Position numbers and translations under genes: made by a program. Under the pieces are notes generated by a model that was not told the origin of the DNA, did not search any database, and saw only the letters and a program-made list of their open reading frames with translations. 6,122 bases of DNA, taken from NCBI GenBank assembly GCA_025464735.1, contig JAODMX010000004.1:1-6122 (forward strand), read 5' to 3'. The stretch is from Frondihabitans sp. Its GTDB lineage: Bacteria; Actinomycetota; Actinomycetes; Actinomycetales; Microbacteriaceae. Shown piece after piece: positions 1 to 6,122 of this stretch. Each line of letters opens with the position of its first letter. The first letter of the stretch is position 1.

Positions 1-1299
1 CCGAAGGTCGAGGTGGTACCGGCCCTGCTCGACCACGCGTTCGCCGTGGCGGGAGAAGAAGGCCTCGGTCGGCAGGCGGTCGGCGACGAGGCTTTTCACA
101 CCGACCACTTCTGGTTCGAGCCAGAGCCCGGGGATCATGCCGCGGTCTCGGATCCTGTTCGTTATCGCTCCGAGCCCGTCACGAAAGCGGGTGGTCGACG
201 GCTCCCAGAGACCGACGCTGTCCCACCAGTCGCTCGTGTCGTCGTACCACCCGGCGTCGATGCAGAAGATGTCGGCCCCGATGTCGGCCGCGGCGTCGAT
301 GAGCGGCTCGAGCTTCTCGGTGGTGGGGTCGCCGTTCAGCGTGTTCATGTAGTCGTTGAAAACGATCGGCAGGTTGGTGTTGTCGGCGCTGGGGCGCCGA
401 ACGACGCGTCGGTACGTCGTCAGGGCGGCTACCGCGGTGGTCATGTCGGTTCCGAGCGCGATGGCCACGGGGACGCTTTCGAAGGTATCGCCCGGCGCGA
501 GTGTGTGGGTCCACTGGTGGTCGATGTCGGTGGGGCCGCCCAGGGCGAAGTAGGCGTCGTCGATGTCGCGCCCGATCTCGAATCGCCAACCGCCGTTGTG
601 CTCGATTTGCCAGGCCCAGGCGAAAGCGTCGACCTCGGAGGACAGCACGGCGACGGGGATGTGCTTGCCAGTGGACCAGGTGCCCTCGGAGGCGAACGCG
701 CGGGCGCCGCGGGAGTTGTGTCCGGTCAGCCAGGATGCTTCGTCGGGCATCCGCAACGAGTCGAGGGGCTCGACCATCCAGCGTCCCTCGGCGAGCCAGT
801 CGCTGTAGCCACGTGTCAGGGACCACTTTGCGGGGTCGGAGTCGGTGGTCGGGCTGTGGCCGGCGTACGACGACCAGCTGGTGACGGACTGAAGGATCAC
901 TGTCGTCGCGTTGCTGACATTCTCGATCTCGACGCGGCTGGTGAAGACCGGTACGCCCCACGGGCTGGACAGCTTCATCCGAAGGCGGAGGTCTCGCTCG
1001 ATGTCGTCTGCGACGATCACGAGCTGGACGCCCGATTCATCTTCGGTTGCTTCGTGGCCGGCGAAGCGGAGGGATTCTCCGACCCGGGTATGCACGAGAC
1101 GACCGCTGGCGAGGGCGTGGCCGGCTGAGACGAGGAGGACGTCCATCAGCGGCAGCCCGGTGGGGATGGAGATCGGCGAGGTCCCTCGCGCTGAGATTTC
1201 GCTGAGTCGCGGTGGCTGACCGGTCGTCAGGGAGAACGACAACTGGAGTGCGTCGTGACCCCACTGAAGGGTGTCGGACAGCACCAGGGTTTCTGACAT
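1..1299 (-). CDS. GH36 alpha-galactosidase-type glycosidase, N-terminal 433 residues (3' end beyond window)
   Basis: This is an intracellular glycosidase expected to remove terminal alpha-galactose or a related sugar from oligosaccharides. Reading the minus strand from the ATG at 1299 gives 433 uninterrupted codons to the window edge. GH36 enzymes are usually about 700 residues, so roughly 60% is visible. Residues 1 to about 300 form the N-terminal beta-sandwich region. The (beta/alpha)8 barrel begins near NDYMN (315-319), followed by CIDAGWY (346-352) and GLWLEPE (391-397), which match the barrel motifs of the family. The sequence stops at HLDLR, just before the expected KxDYN nucleophile motif, so neither catalytic Asp can be checked. 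There is no signal peptide (start MSETLVLSD). GAGG at 1306-1309, six bases from the ATG, supports the start. Oddity: Ala349 replaces the second Asp of the usual DDGW motif, which contacts the sugar, so the exact substrate is uncertain. The family call is firm; the substrate is inferred. Confidence 0.9.
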   Translation of the reverse strand, partial: MSETLVLSDTLQWGHDALQLSFSLTTGQPPRLSEISARGTSPISIPTGLPLMDVLLVSAGHALASGRLVHTRVGESLRFAGHEATEDESGVQLVIVADDIERDLRLRMKLSSPWGVPVFTSRVEIENVSNATTVILQSVTSWSSYAGHSPTTDSDPAKWSLTRGYSDWLAEGRWMVEPLDSLRMPDEASWLTGHNSRGARAFASEGTWSTGKHIPVAVLSSEVDAFAWAWQIEHNGGWRFEIGRDIDDAYFALGGPTDIDHQWTHTLAPGDTFESVPVAIALGTDMTTAVAALTTYRRVVRRPSADNTNLPIVFNDYMNTLNGDPTTEKLEPLIDAAADIGADIFCIDAGWYDDTSDWWDSVGLWEPSTTRFRDGLGAITNRIRDRGMIPGLWLEPEVVGVKSLVADRLPTEAFFSRHGERVVEQGRYHLDLR

Positions 1300-1339
1300 G
1301 TTCTTCCTCGCTCGATCAGCGGGGAGAGCCACACCGCTG

Positions 1340-1353
1340 TGATACCGCTATCA
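1340..1353. promoter_or_regulatory. LacI-type operator, site A
   Basis: TGATACCGCTATCA is a 14-bp palindrome with perfect TGATA/TATCA arms and a central CG, the usual layout of LacI/GalR-family operators. It lies 41 bases upstream of the GH36 start, where a bound repressor would block that gene. The palindrome is seen directly; the repressor family is inferred from the layout. Confidence 0.65.
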
Positions 1354-1372
1354 AAGCACGACCTGCGAATTT

Positions 1373-1387
1373 TTGAAAGCGGTTTCT
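1373..1387. promoter_or_regulatory. LacI-type operator, site B (cre-like)
   Basis: TTGAAAGCGGTTTCT contains the same 14-bp layout as site A (TGAAAG-CG-GTTTCT) with GAAA/TTTC arms and a central CG. It also fits every position of the 15-base Firmicutes cre consensus WTGNAANCGNWNNCW, which is bound by the LacI-family protein CcpA. In an actinobacterium the more likely binder is a pathway-specific LacI regulator. The site lies near the centre of the divergent region and could affect both genes. Confidence 0.65.
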
Positions 1388-1389
1388 TG

Positions 1390-1403
1390 TGAAACTTTTT
1401 TCA
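1390..1403. promoter_or_regulatory. Operator-like palindrome, site B'
   Basis: TGAAACTTTTTTCA has perfect TGAAA/TTTCA arms and the same 14-bp length as the neighbouring sites, but its centre is TT instead of CG. It begins two bases after site B ends. It could be a second, weaker binding site giving cooperative binding, or a chance product of the A/T-rich promoter. Confidence 0.35.
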
Positions 1404-1415
1404 TGCGCGATCCTC

Positions 1416-1443
1416 TTGTTTCCGGCTCTGAAATCGGTATCGT
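1416..1443 (+). promoter_or_regulatory. Possible promoter of the secreted hydrolase gene
   Basis: TTGTTT (1416-1421) and TATCGT (1438-1443) are separated by 16 bases and resemble -35 and -10 elements. Each keeps only part of its consensus (TATCGT matches TATAAT at 4 of 6 positions). The call rests on location, about 75 bases before the ribosome binding site, and on overlap with operator site C. No transcript start is known. Confidence 0.25.
1429..1442. promoter_or_regulatory. LacI-type operator, site C
   Basis: TGAAATCGGTATCG matches the layout of sites A and B, with GAWA and TWTC half-sites around a central CG, although its last base departs from the palindrome. It overlaps the only plausible plus-strand -10 element, as expected for an operator that represses the secreted hydrolase gene. 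It is a weaker palindrome than A or B, and its support comes mainly from similarity to them. Confidence 0.5.
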
Positions 1444-1512
1444 GACTTCCGCGTCTCTATGACTTTCGACCAGATCACCGTCGTTCCATCAGAGAGCGCT
1501 TCGTCAATCCTC

Positions 1513-1519
1513 AAAGGAG
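1513..1519 (+). promoter_or_regulatory. Ribosome binding site of the secreted hydrolase
   Basis: AAAGGAG lies six bases before the ATG at 1526. It is close to the anti-Shine-Dalgarno complement, and with the signal peptide that begins at this ATG it fixes the start codon. Confidence 0.85.
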
Positions 1520-1525
1520 TGGAAC

Positions 1526-4141
1526 ATGACCCTGTTTTCCCGTTCCCGCGGCCTCACGGCGTCGGCTGGAGTCGTGGGGGTGATCCTCGCCGCTGGTCTC
1601 AGCGTCGGGCTCGCCGCACCCGCGCACGCCACGACGGACACCGTCAACGTCGATTTCGGCACCTCCACCGGCGCCTATCACGGCGGTGCGGCCGGTGCCC
1701 TCTACGGCCTCAGCGACGACGGGGTCACCTCACCCGCCGTCACGGCCGGCGCGGATCCGGTGACTCTGACCCAGAAGGACCCGGGCGGCGCGCAGCACCC
1801 CAACGGGGATGCGCTGACCGTGTCGAACGAGTTCTTCTCGACCGGGGGAAAGTACATGTTCGTCTACATTCAGGACGCCTATCCCGACTTCCCCTACAAC
1901 GGTGGCGTGCGACCGAGTCCCTTCTCGTCGTACCTGGCCGACGTCACCGCGGCCGTTCAGGCCGTGACAACCAGCGACCCGTCCCACTTCACCCAGTACG
2001 TCTTCGTTCCCTTCAACGAGCCGGAAGGGGAGTGGTACGGCAGCTACTCCGCGTCCAGTTCGCAGCAGCTGATCTCTGACTGGGCGAGTGCCTACTCCGC
2101 GATCAAAGCCGTCGACTCGCGCGCCCTCGTCGGCGGTCCGGCATTCGCCAGCTACGAGCATGGCTACGAAAGCGACCTTCTCGCCTACGGGAAGGCCAAC
2201 AACGACCTGCCGAACTTCACGCTCTGGCATGAACTCGCACGCAGTTCCCTGGCCGACTATGCCGGCCACTACGCCGACTACCGTGCCCTCGAGACCTCGC
2301 TGGGCGTCAGCGCCATTCCCGTGAACATCAACGAGTGGGGCGACCGCAGCGACCTGTCGGTGCCGGGGCAGATGATCCAGTGGCTATCGATGTTCGAGAA
2401 GACCAAGGTCTACGGCGACACCGCCTACTGGACCTACGCCGGCAATCTCAACGACAACTCGGCCGGCACCAACGGTGCCAACGGCGGTTGGTGGCTGGAG
2501 AAGTGGTACGCCGACCTCACCGGCAACACGGTGGCCCTGACGCCACCGCAGCCGAACACGGCGCAGACCGTGCAGGGCATTGCGACCGTCGACAGCACCA
2601 AGAAGCAGGCCACCGTCCTTGTGGGCGGAAGCGGCAACAACATCAGCTTGAACCTGGCCAACCTGAGCCAAAGCACCTTCGGAACGAGCGTCGACGTGAC
2701 CGTGTCGCAAGACAACTGGTCCGGGTACGAGGGAAGCGCGCTGCAACCGAAACCCTTCCAGACCCAGCGGGTGTCGCTGACGTCCGGAACCCCCTCGATC
2801 ACGATTCCCAACTCGGATCCGATGAGCGCCTATCAGGTGATCATCACGCCGGCCGCGACGACGGCGCCTGCCGTCGACACCACCTGGTGGACCAGCATCC
2901 AAGCGGAGAACACCACGCTGACCGACGTCACCGCGTACGCACAGGACACGGATGCGAACCCGCAGCTCTATGCGACCAGCGGCAAGGAGGACGTCGGCAA
3001 CCTGAGTCACGCCGACTCCGCGCTCACCTGGAACGTGACCGTGCCCACAACCGGGACCTATCGACTCAGCATCTACGACGGCGCCCAGGCCGCGCCGGGA
3101 CAGCACGCGCTCTTCGTCGACAACACGTTCAACCAGATCGTCCAGTACACCGCCGACCTCAGCTACACGTACCGCAACCGAACGGACGTCCTGGTCAACC
3201 TCACCGCGGGAAGCCACGCCCTTTCGCTTCGGACAAGTCGCGACGGGACCACTCTTCTGCCGGGCAGCAACATCACGGTCGACAAATTCGATCTGACGCA
3301 GGTCACGGGAGCTGAATCCGCGAGCTATCCGGCGCGTTTCGGTCGCACGAGCGGGTCCACCCCCTTCGTGTTCGGCCAGGGGCGAAACGGAGCGCTCGTG
3401 ACGGTGAGTGGGACCGCCAGCGATACCTTCTTCATCGCCGCCGCCGACAACGGGTACTACGACCTGTCCGTCGACTACAGAACGCCCAACGGTGCCGCCG
3501 CGCTCGCAGTCAGCCTCAACGGCCGACCGATCACCGGCCTCGGCTCGACCGCCGCGGGCGGGTGGACGTCCACCGCCCGTGTCCACCTCGCCGCGGGTAT
3601 CTCCGAGGTCCAGATCTCGTCCACCGGAACTGCGCAGCTCGACACGCTTCGCACTGTCCGGGCAACAGCCGGAGACAGCGCGACGACCACGATCGAAGCG
3701 GAGAACGCCGCACTCGCTGGTACCGCGCAGGTGACGACCCTCGCGGCCGGCACGAACGCGTCGGGCGGCAAAGACGTCACGGACGTCGGAAACGGATCCG
3801 GCAACACCGTGACGATCGCACGGCCGAGCGGCGACGGCGCTGGGCTCTACGACCTTGGGGTGCACTACGCCAATGCCGAGGAAAACACCGCCAACCACTA
3901 CAACACGGACGTGATCAGCAGAACGATGACCGTCGCAGAAACGGGCGGGAGTAGCACCACCGGAGTTTTCCGGAACAACTACAGCTACTCCAGCTTCTGG
4001 TGGAAAACGGTCCCACTGAGCTTGACCACCACAAGCGGGTCGCTCATGCTGGGCAACTCGAGCGCCTACGCGCCCGACCTTGACCAGTTCACCCTGTCGC
4101 CTCTGCAGTTGTCGTCGTCGACCGTGGCCTACACCGGGTAG
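1526..4141 (+). CDS. Secreted clan GH-A (GH39-like) glycoside hydrolase with C-terminal carbohydrate-binding modules
   Basis: This 871-residue exported enzyme probably attacks a plant-type polysaccharide outside the cell. Residues 1-35 form a signal peptide (RSR basic start, hydrophobic core, cleavage after AHA at 33-35). The barrel covers about 38-330. Its FNEPE motif gives Glu165 as the likely acid/base, and INEWGD gives Glu270 as the likely nucleophile. Their order and spacing fit clan GH-A retaining enzymes, and GH39 is the closest family I can suggest. QHPNGD (90-95), WHEL (234-237) and WTYAGNLNDN (302-311) are further conserved-looking barrel segments. A beta-domain follows (about 330-447). 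Next come a CBM35/CBM6-like module (452-592, QAEN at 459-462), a second beta-rich module starting AESAS (about 595-716), and a last CBM35-like module (720-861, EAEN at 724-727, YAPDLD at 848-853). There is no LPXTG or C-terminal membrane segment, so it is probably released. It is divergent from the GH36 gene and shares operators with it. The hydrolase class is confident; family number and substrate are inferred. Confidence 0.8.
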   Translation: MTLFSRSRGLTASAGVVGVILAAGLSVGLAAPAHATTDTVNVDFGTSTGAYHGGAAGALYGLSDDGVTSPAVTAGADPVTLTQKDPGGAQHPNGDALTVSNEFFSTGGKYMFVYIQDAYPDFPYNGGVRPSPFSSYLADVTAAVQAVTTSDPSHFTQYVFVPFNEPEGEWYGSYSASSSQQLISDWASAYSAIKAVDSRALVGGPAFASYEHGYESDLLAYGKANNDLPNFTLWHELARSSLADYAGHYADYRALETSLGVSAIPVNINEWGDRSDLSVPGQMIQWLSMFEKTKVYGDTAYWTYAGNLNDNSAGTNGANGGWWLEKWYADLTGNTVALTPPQPNTAQTVQGIATVDSTKKQATVLVGGSGNNISLNLANLSQSTFGTSVDVTVSQDNWSGYEGSALQPKPFQTQRVSLTSGTPSITIPNSDPMSAYQVIITPAATTAPAVDTTWWTSIQAENTTLTDVTAYAQDTDANPQLYATSGKEDVGNLSHADSALTWNVTVPTTGTYRLSIYDGAQAAPGQHALFVDNTFNQIVQYTADLSYTYRNRTDVLVNLTAGSHALSLRTSRDGTTLLPGSNITVDKFDLTQVTGAESASYPARFGRTSGSTPFVFGQGRNGALVTVSGTASDTFFIAAADNGYYDLSVDYRTPNGAAALAVSLNGRPITGLGSTAAGGWTSTARVHLAAGISEVQISSTGTAQLDTLRTVRATAGDSATTTIEAENAALAGTAQVTTLAAGTNASGGKDVTDVGNGSGNTVTIARPSGDGAGLYDLGVHYANAEENTANHYNTDVISRTMTVAETGGSSTTGVFRNNYSYSSFWWKTVPLSLTTTSGSLMLGNSSAYAPDLDQFTLSPLQLSSSTVAYTG

Positions 4142-4160
4142 AAGGGCGCGGGAGGACGTT

Positions 4161-4195
4161 ATGCGCCGGAGGCTTGTATCGAGCCTCCGGCGCAT
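4161..4195. terminator. Bidirectional hairpin terminator between convergent genes
   Basis: ATGCGCCGGAGGCT (4161-4174) pairs perfectly with AGCCTCCGGCGCAT (4182-4195) across a 7-base loop, giving a 14-bp, mostly G/C stem. It begins 19 bases after the hydrolase stop and ends 6 bases before the stop of the minus-strand gene, which is the expected place for a terminator serving both. No long T tract follows on either strand (plus strand continues TGTCTGTC), as is common in high-GC actinobacteria. Confidence 0.85.
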
Positions 4196-4201
4196 TGTCT
4201 G

Positions 4202-6122
4202 TCATCCGTGAATCAGCCGCCAGACCCGGTCGCGCGACATCGGCAGCTCCATCGGACGATGCCCAATGGCATCCCGAATCGCATTCGCGAGAGCCGGAGC
4301 GACCGGGTTGTAGGGAGCCTCGCTCATCGACTTGGCGCCGAACGGCCCGAGATCGTCCAGGGTGTCGGCGAAGAGCACCTCGGTTTCGGGAACGTCGGCC
4401 ATGCTCGGAATGTGGTAGTTCCTGAAGACGGATGTGGTGACCGCGCCCGTCTCGTCCAGGAGGATCTCCTCGTAGAGCGAGGTGCCGAGAGCCTGCGCGA
4501 CTCCGCCCTCGATCTGTCCCCGCAGTTGCTCCGGATTGAGAACGAATCCGGCGTCGACGGCCTGGACGGATTTCAGGATCCGGACCTCACCGGTCTGCTC
4601 GTTGACCGCGACCCGGAAGCCCTGCACGTTGAAGGCGAGGGAGCGCTTCGATCCGTCCTGGGAGTCACTGGCCGAGAGGCTTCCGCCGGCGAGAGCCAGG
4701 ATGTCGTCGAAGGAGATCCTGTCGCCGTGAGGCGTTCGGAGCCCTGAGTCGTCCACGATCCATTCGTCGGGTGGCCGAGGGACGGCGCGCGAAGCGATGA
4801 CTCGCAGCTCACGGTGGAGTGAGGTGGCTGCCGTGTGAACGGCTCTCCCGGCGACGACTGTTCCGGCCGATCCGAATGCGCCCGTGTCGTAGGTCGTGGC
4901 ATCCGTGTCGGAGGTCACGAGCGTGATGCGCGACTGGGGAACGTCCATGATGCTGGCCACGATCTGCGTGTGAACCGTTGTCGTGCCATTGCCGAACTCG
5001 GCGGTGCCCGCGTTGATGCGGAATCGACCGCCCTCGAGCAAGTGCACAGAGGCGGTGGCGTAGTGGCCGCGGGGCGGCATCGTCGCGATCATCGCGAGAG
5101 ACGTTCCCACTCCGGTGCGCCACTGTGAGCCCTCGGGGACGGGCTCGCCAGAACCGTTCGACAGCGCAGTGCGCGCGAGGTCGATGCACTCCGGCAGGCC
5201 ATAGCTGCCGATCTTCAGATCATCGCCTTCGACGTGCGTCACGATGAGCGGGTCGTCCGGCGTCACGGCATTTCGCAGACGGAAGTCCAACGGATCCATG
5301 TCGACTTTCCGGGCGAGTTCGTCCAGGGCGGACTCGATTCCGAACAGGATTTGGCCGAGCCCGTATCCCCGGAACGCCCCGGAGGGGACGTTGTTCGTGT
5401 AGACGCACTGGGCCTCGATGCGCTTGTTCGGGATGTTGTACGCGCTCACCGTTTCGCTGCACCCGTGGTACAGAACCCCCGGGCCATGGTTTCCGTAGGC
5501 GCCGGTATCAGACAGCACGTTGAGGGAGAGACCGGTGAGTGTGCCGTCGGCCTTGGCACCCACCGTGACCTCGACCCGCATTGGATGCCGAACGGTGCTG
5601 GCCGTGAACTCGTCGGATCGCGTGAATTCGTATTGGACCGGCCGGCCGGTGGCGAGGACGGCCAACGCCACGAGATCCTCCGTCAGAATCTCTTGCTTGC
5701 CGCCGAATCCGCCTCCGACGCGGGCCGTGAAGACCCGGAGCCGATCGGGTTCGATCTCGAACACGCGGGCGAGTTCGTCTCTGACCAGGAACGGCACCTG
5801 CGAACTGGTGCGGATCGTGAGTCGGCCGTCGTCCTCGATCCATCCGATACTGGCGTGGGTCTCGATTTGGGCATGGGTCACCCGCTGGGTGGACCAGACC
5901 CCTGTCACGATGGCATCCGCTTCGGCGAGACCGGCATCCGCGTCGCCGTATTCGCCGTGAATCTCGGCCACGACGTTCGCCTCCGGATGGGCGATCCGGC
6001 TCGTCGCGGCGTCTTTCTCGCCGTGCAGCAGGGGTGCACCGGGCAGGCGCGCGGCCCGGGGGTCGAAAACGGCGGGGAGGATGTCGTAGTCGACCTCGAT
6101 GAGGTCGACCGCTGCTTCAGCG
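4202..6122 (-). CDS. Xanthine dehydrogenase-family molybdopterin-binding (large) subunit, C-terminal 639 residues (5' end beyond window)
   Basis: This is the molybdenum-cofactor subunit of a xanthine dehydrogenase-type hydroxylase, which normally works in the cytoplasm with FAD and 2Fe-2S subunits or domains. The reading frame is open from the right edge to a TGA at 4204-4202. A GTG at 5971 is internal, because the frame continues upstream with family-like sequence (for example EVDYDILPAVFDP), so it should not be taken as the start. About 100-150 N-terminal residues are probably missing. In visible-fragment numbering, GGGFGGKQE (136-144) is the cofactor-binding loop and GAFRGYG (248-254) is the active-site loop with Arg251. 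SEAPYNPVAPALANAI near the C-terminus supplies Glu601, at the position of the catalytic Glu in the usual GxGEPP motif. The active-site loop lacks the Cys of CoxL (AYxCSFR), which argues against form I CO dehydrogenase. Purine oxidation is the default guess, but the true substrate cannot be read from the sequence. The gene is convergent with the hydrolase gene. Confidence 0.92.
   Translation of the reverse strand, partial: AEAAVDLIEVDYDILPAVFDPRAARLPGAPLLHGEKDAATSRIAHPEANVVAEIHGEYGDADAGLAEADAIVTGVWSTQRVTHAQIETHASIGWIEDDGRLTIRTSSQVPFLVRDELARVFEIEPDRLRVFTARVGGGFGGKQEILTEDLVALAVLATGRPVQYEFTRSDEFTASTVRHPMRVEVTVGAKADGTLTGLSLNVLSDTGAYGNHGPGVLYHGCSETVSAYNIPNKRIEAQCVYTNNVPSGAFRGYGLGQILFGIESALDELARKVDMDPLDFRLRNAVTPDDPLIVTHVEGDDLKIGSYGLPECIDLARTALSNGSGEPVPEGSQWRTGVGTSLAMIATMPPRGHYATASVHLLEGGRFRINAGTAEFGNGTTTVHTQIVASIMDVPQSRITLVTSDTDATTYDTGAFGSAGTVVAGRAVHTAATSLHRELRVIASRAVPRPPDEWIVDDSGLRTPHGDRISFDDILALAGGSLSASDSQDGSKRSLAFNVQGFRVAVNEQTGEVRILKSVQAVDAGFVLNPEQLRGQIEGGVAQALGTSLYEEILLDETGAVTTSVFRNYHIPSMADVPETEVLFADTLDDLGPFGAKSMSEAPYNPVAPALANAIRDAIGHRPMELPMSRDRVWRLIHG

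Larger units (their letters stand above)
1300..1525. promoter_or_regulatory. Divergent promoter/operator region between the two glycosidase genes
   Basis: This 226-base non-coding stretch separates the starts of the minus-strand GH36 gene and the plus-strand secreted hydrolase gene, so both promoters must lie here or close by. It has a clearly A/T-richer core (about 1360-1445) than the surrounding genes. The core holds several 14-bp palindromes of LacI-family type, listed separately. Promoter elements are weak: a possible plus-strand pair is given separately, and on the minus strand only a poor TTTCAA (1378-1373) with TTTGAT (1355-1350), 17 bases apart, could be found. I saw no convincing small ORF, riboswitch or attenuator. 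Confidence 0.75.

Noticed and set aside
13..1128. Long plus-strand open frame of 371 codons
   Set aside because: It lies opposite the GH36 gene, has no recognisable domain, and is a G/C-bias shadow. The minus strand reads through with clear GH36 motifs.
1459..2079. Plus-strand 206-codon frame overlapping the start of the hydrolase
   Set aside because: Its translation is Arg-rich shadow sequence in another frame, whereas the hydrolase frame has a ribosome binding site and a signal peptide.
2384..4195. Long minus-strand open frame of 603 codons
   Set aside because: It is Arg/Gly/Val-rich, has no family resemblance, and sits opposite the well-supported hydrolase gene. It also runs through the terminator hairpin.
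4161..4195. Perfect inverted repeat as a mobile-element end or attachment site
   Set aside because: It is a single short hairpin between two convergent stop codons, with no transposase and no second copy seen, so a terminator explains it.
5969..5971. GTG as the start of the molybdopterin subunit
   Set aside because: The frame stays open for 50 more codons to the window edge with family-typical sequence, so the GTG is an internal Val.
4202..6122. Identification as CO dehydrogenase large subunit (CoxL)
   Set aside because: The active-site loop reads GAFRGYG and lacks the AYxCSFR Cys of form I enzymes. It fits the xanthine dehydrogenase type better.

Overview
The window reads as a high-GC actinobacterial chromosome, most likely of the Microbacteriaceae or a related group. 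The grounds are strong G/C bias at third codon positions, long shadow frames on both strands, AAAGGAG- or GAGG-type ribosome binding sites, an Ala-rich signal peptide ending in AHA, and familiar actinobacterial protein subfamilies. It holds three protein genes, two of them cut by the window edges. No RNA gene, mobile element or CRISPR array was seen.

Left part (1-1299, minus strand): the first 433 residues of a cytoplasmic GH36 (alpha-galactosidase-type) glycosidase. Middle (1526-4141, plus strand): a secreted 871-residue glycoside hydrolase with a clan GH-A, GH39-like barrel, followed by a beta-domain and three carbohydrate-binding-type modules. These two genes are divergent, and the 226 bases between them carry three or four copies of a 14-bp palindrome of the LacI-family type (TGAWANCGNTWTCA-like). 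This suggests one sugar-responsive repressor governs both.

A plausible reading is a small glycan-use locus. The secreted enzyme would release a capped oligosaccharide from a plant polymer, and the cytoplasmic GH36 enzyme would split it after uptake. The GH36 protein has IDAGWY where typical alpha-galactosidases have a double Asp (DDGW), so its sugar may not be plain alpha-galactose. No transporter or regulator gene lies in the window.

Right part (4202 to beyond 6122, minus strand): the C-terminal 639 residues of a molybdopterin-binding subunit of the xanthine dehydrogenase family. It converges on the hydrolase gene, and the two are separated by a perfect 14-bp-stem hairpin that looks like a shared bidirectional terminator. 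It has no obvious link to the glycan locus and probably belongs to a separate purine or hydroxylase operon extending to the right.
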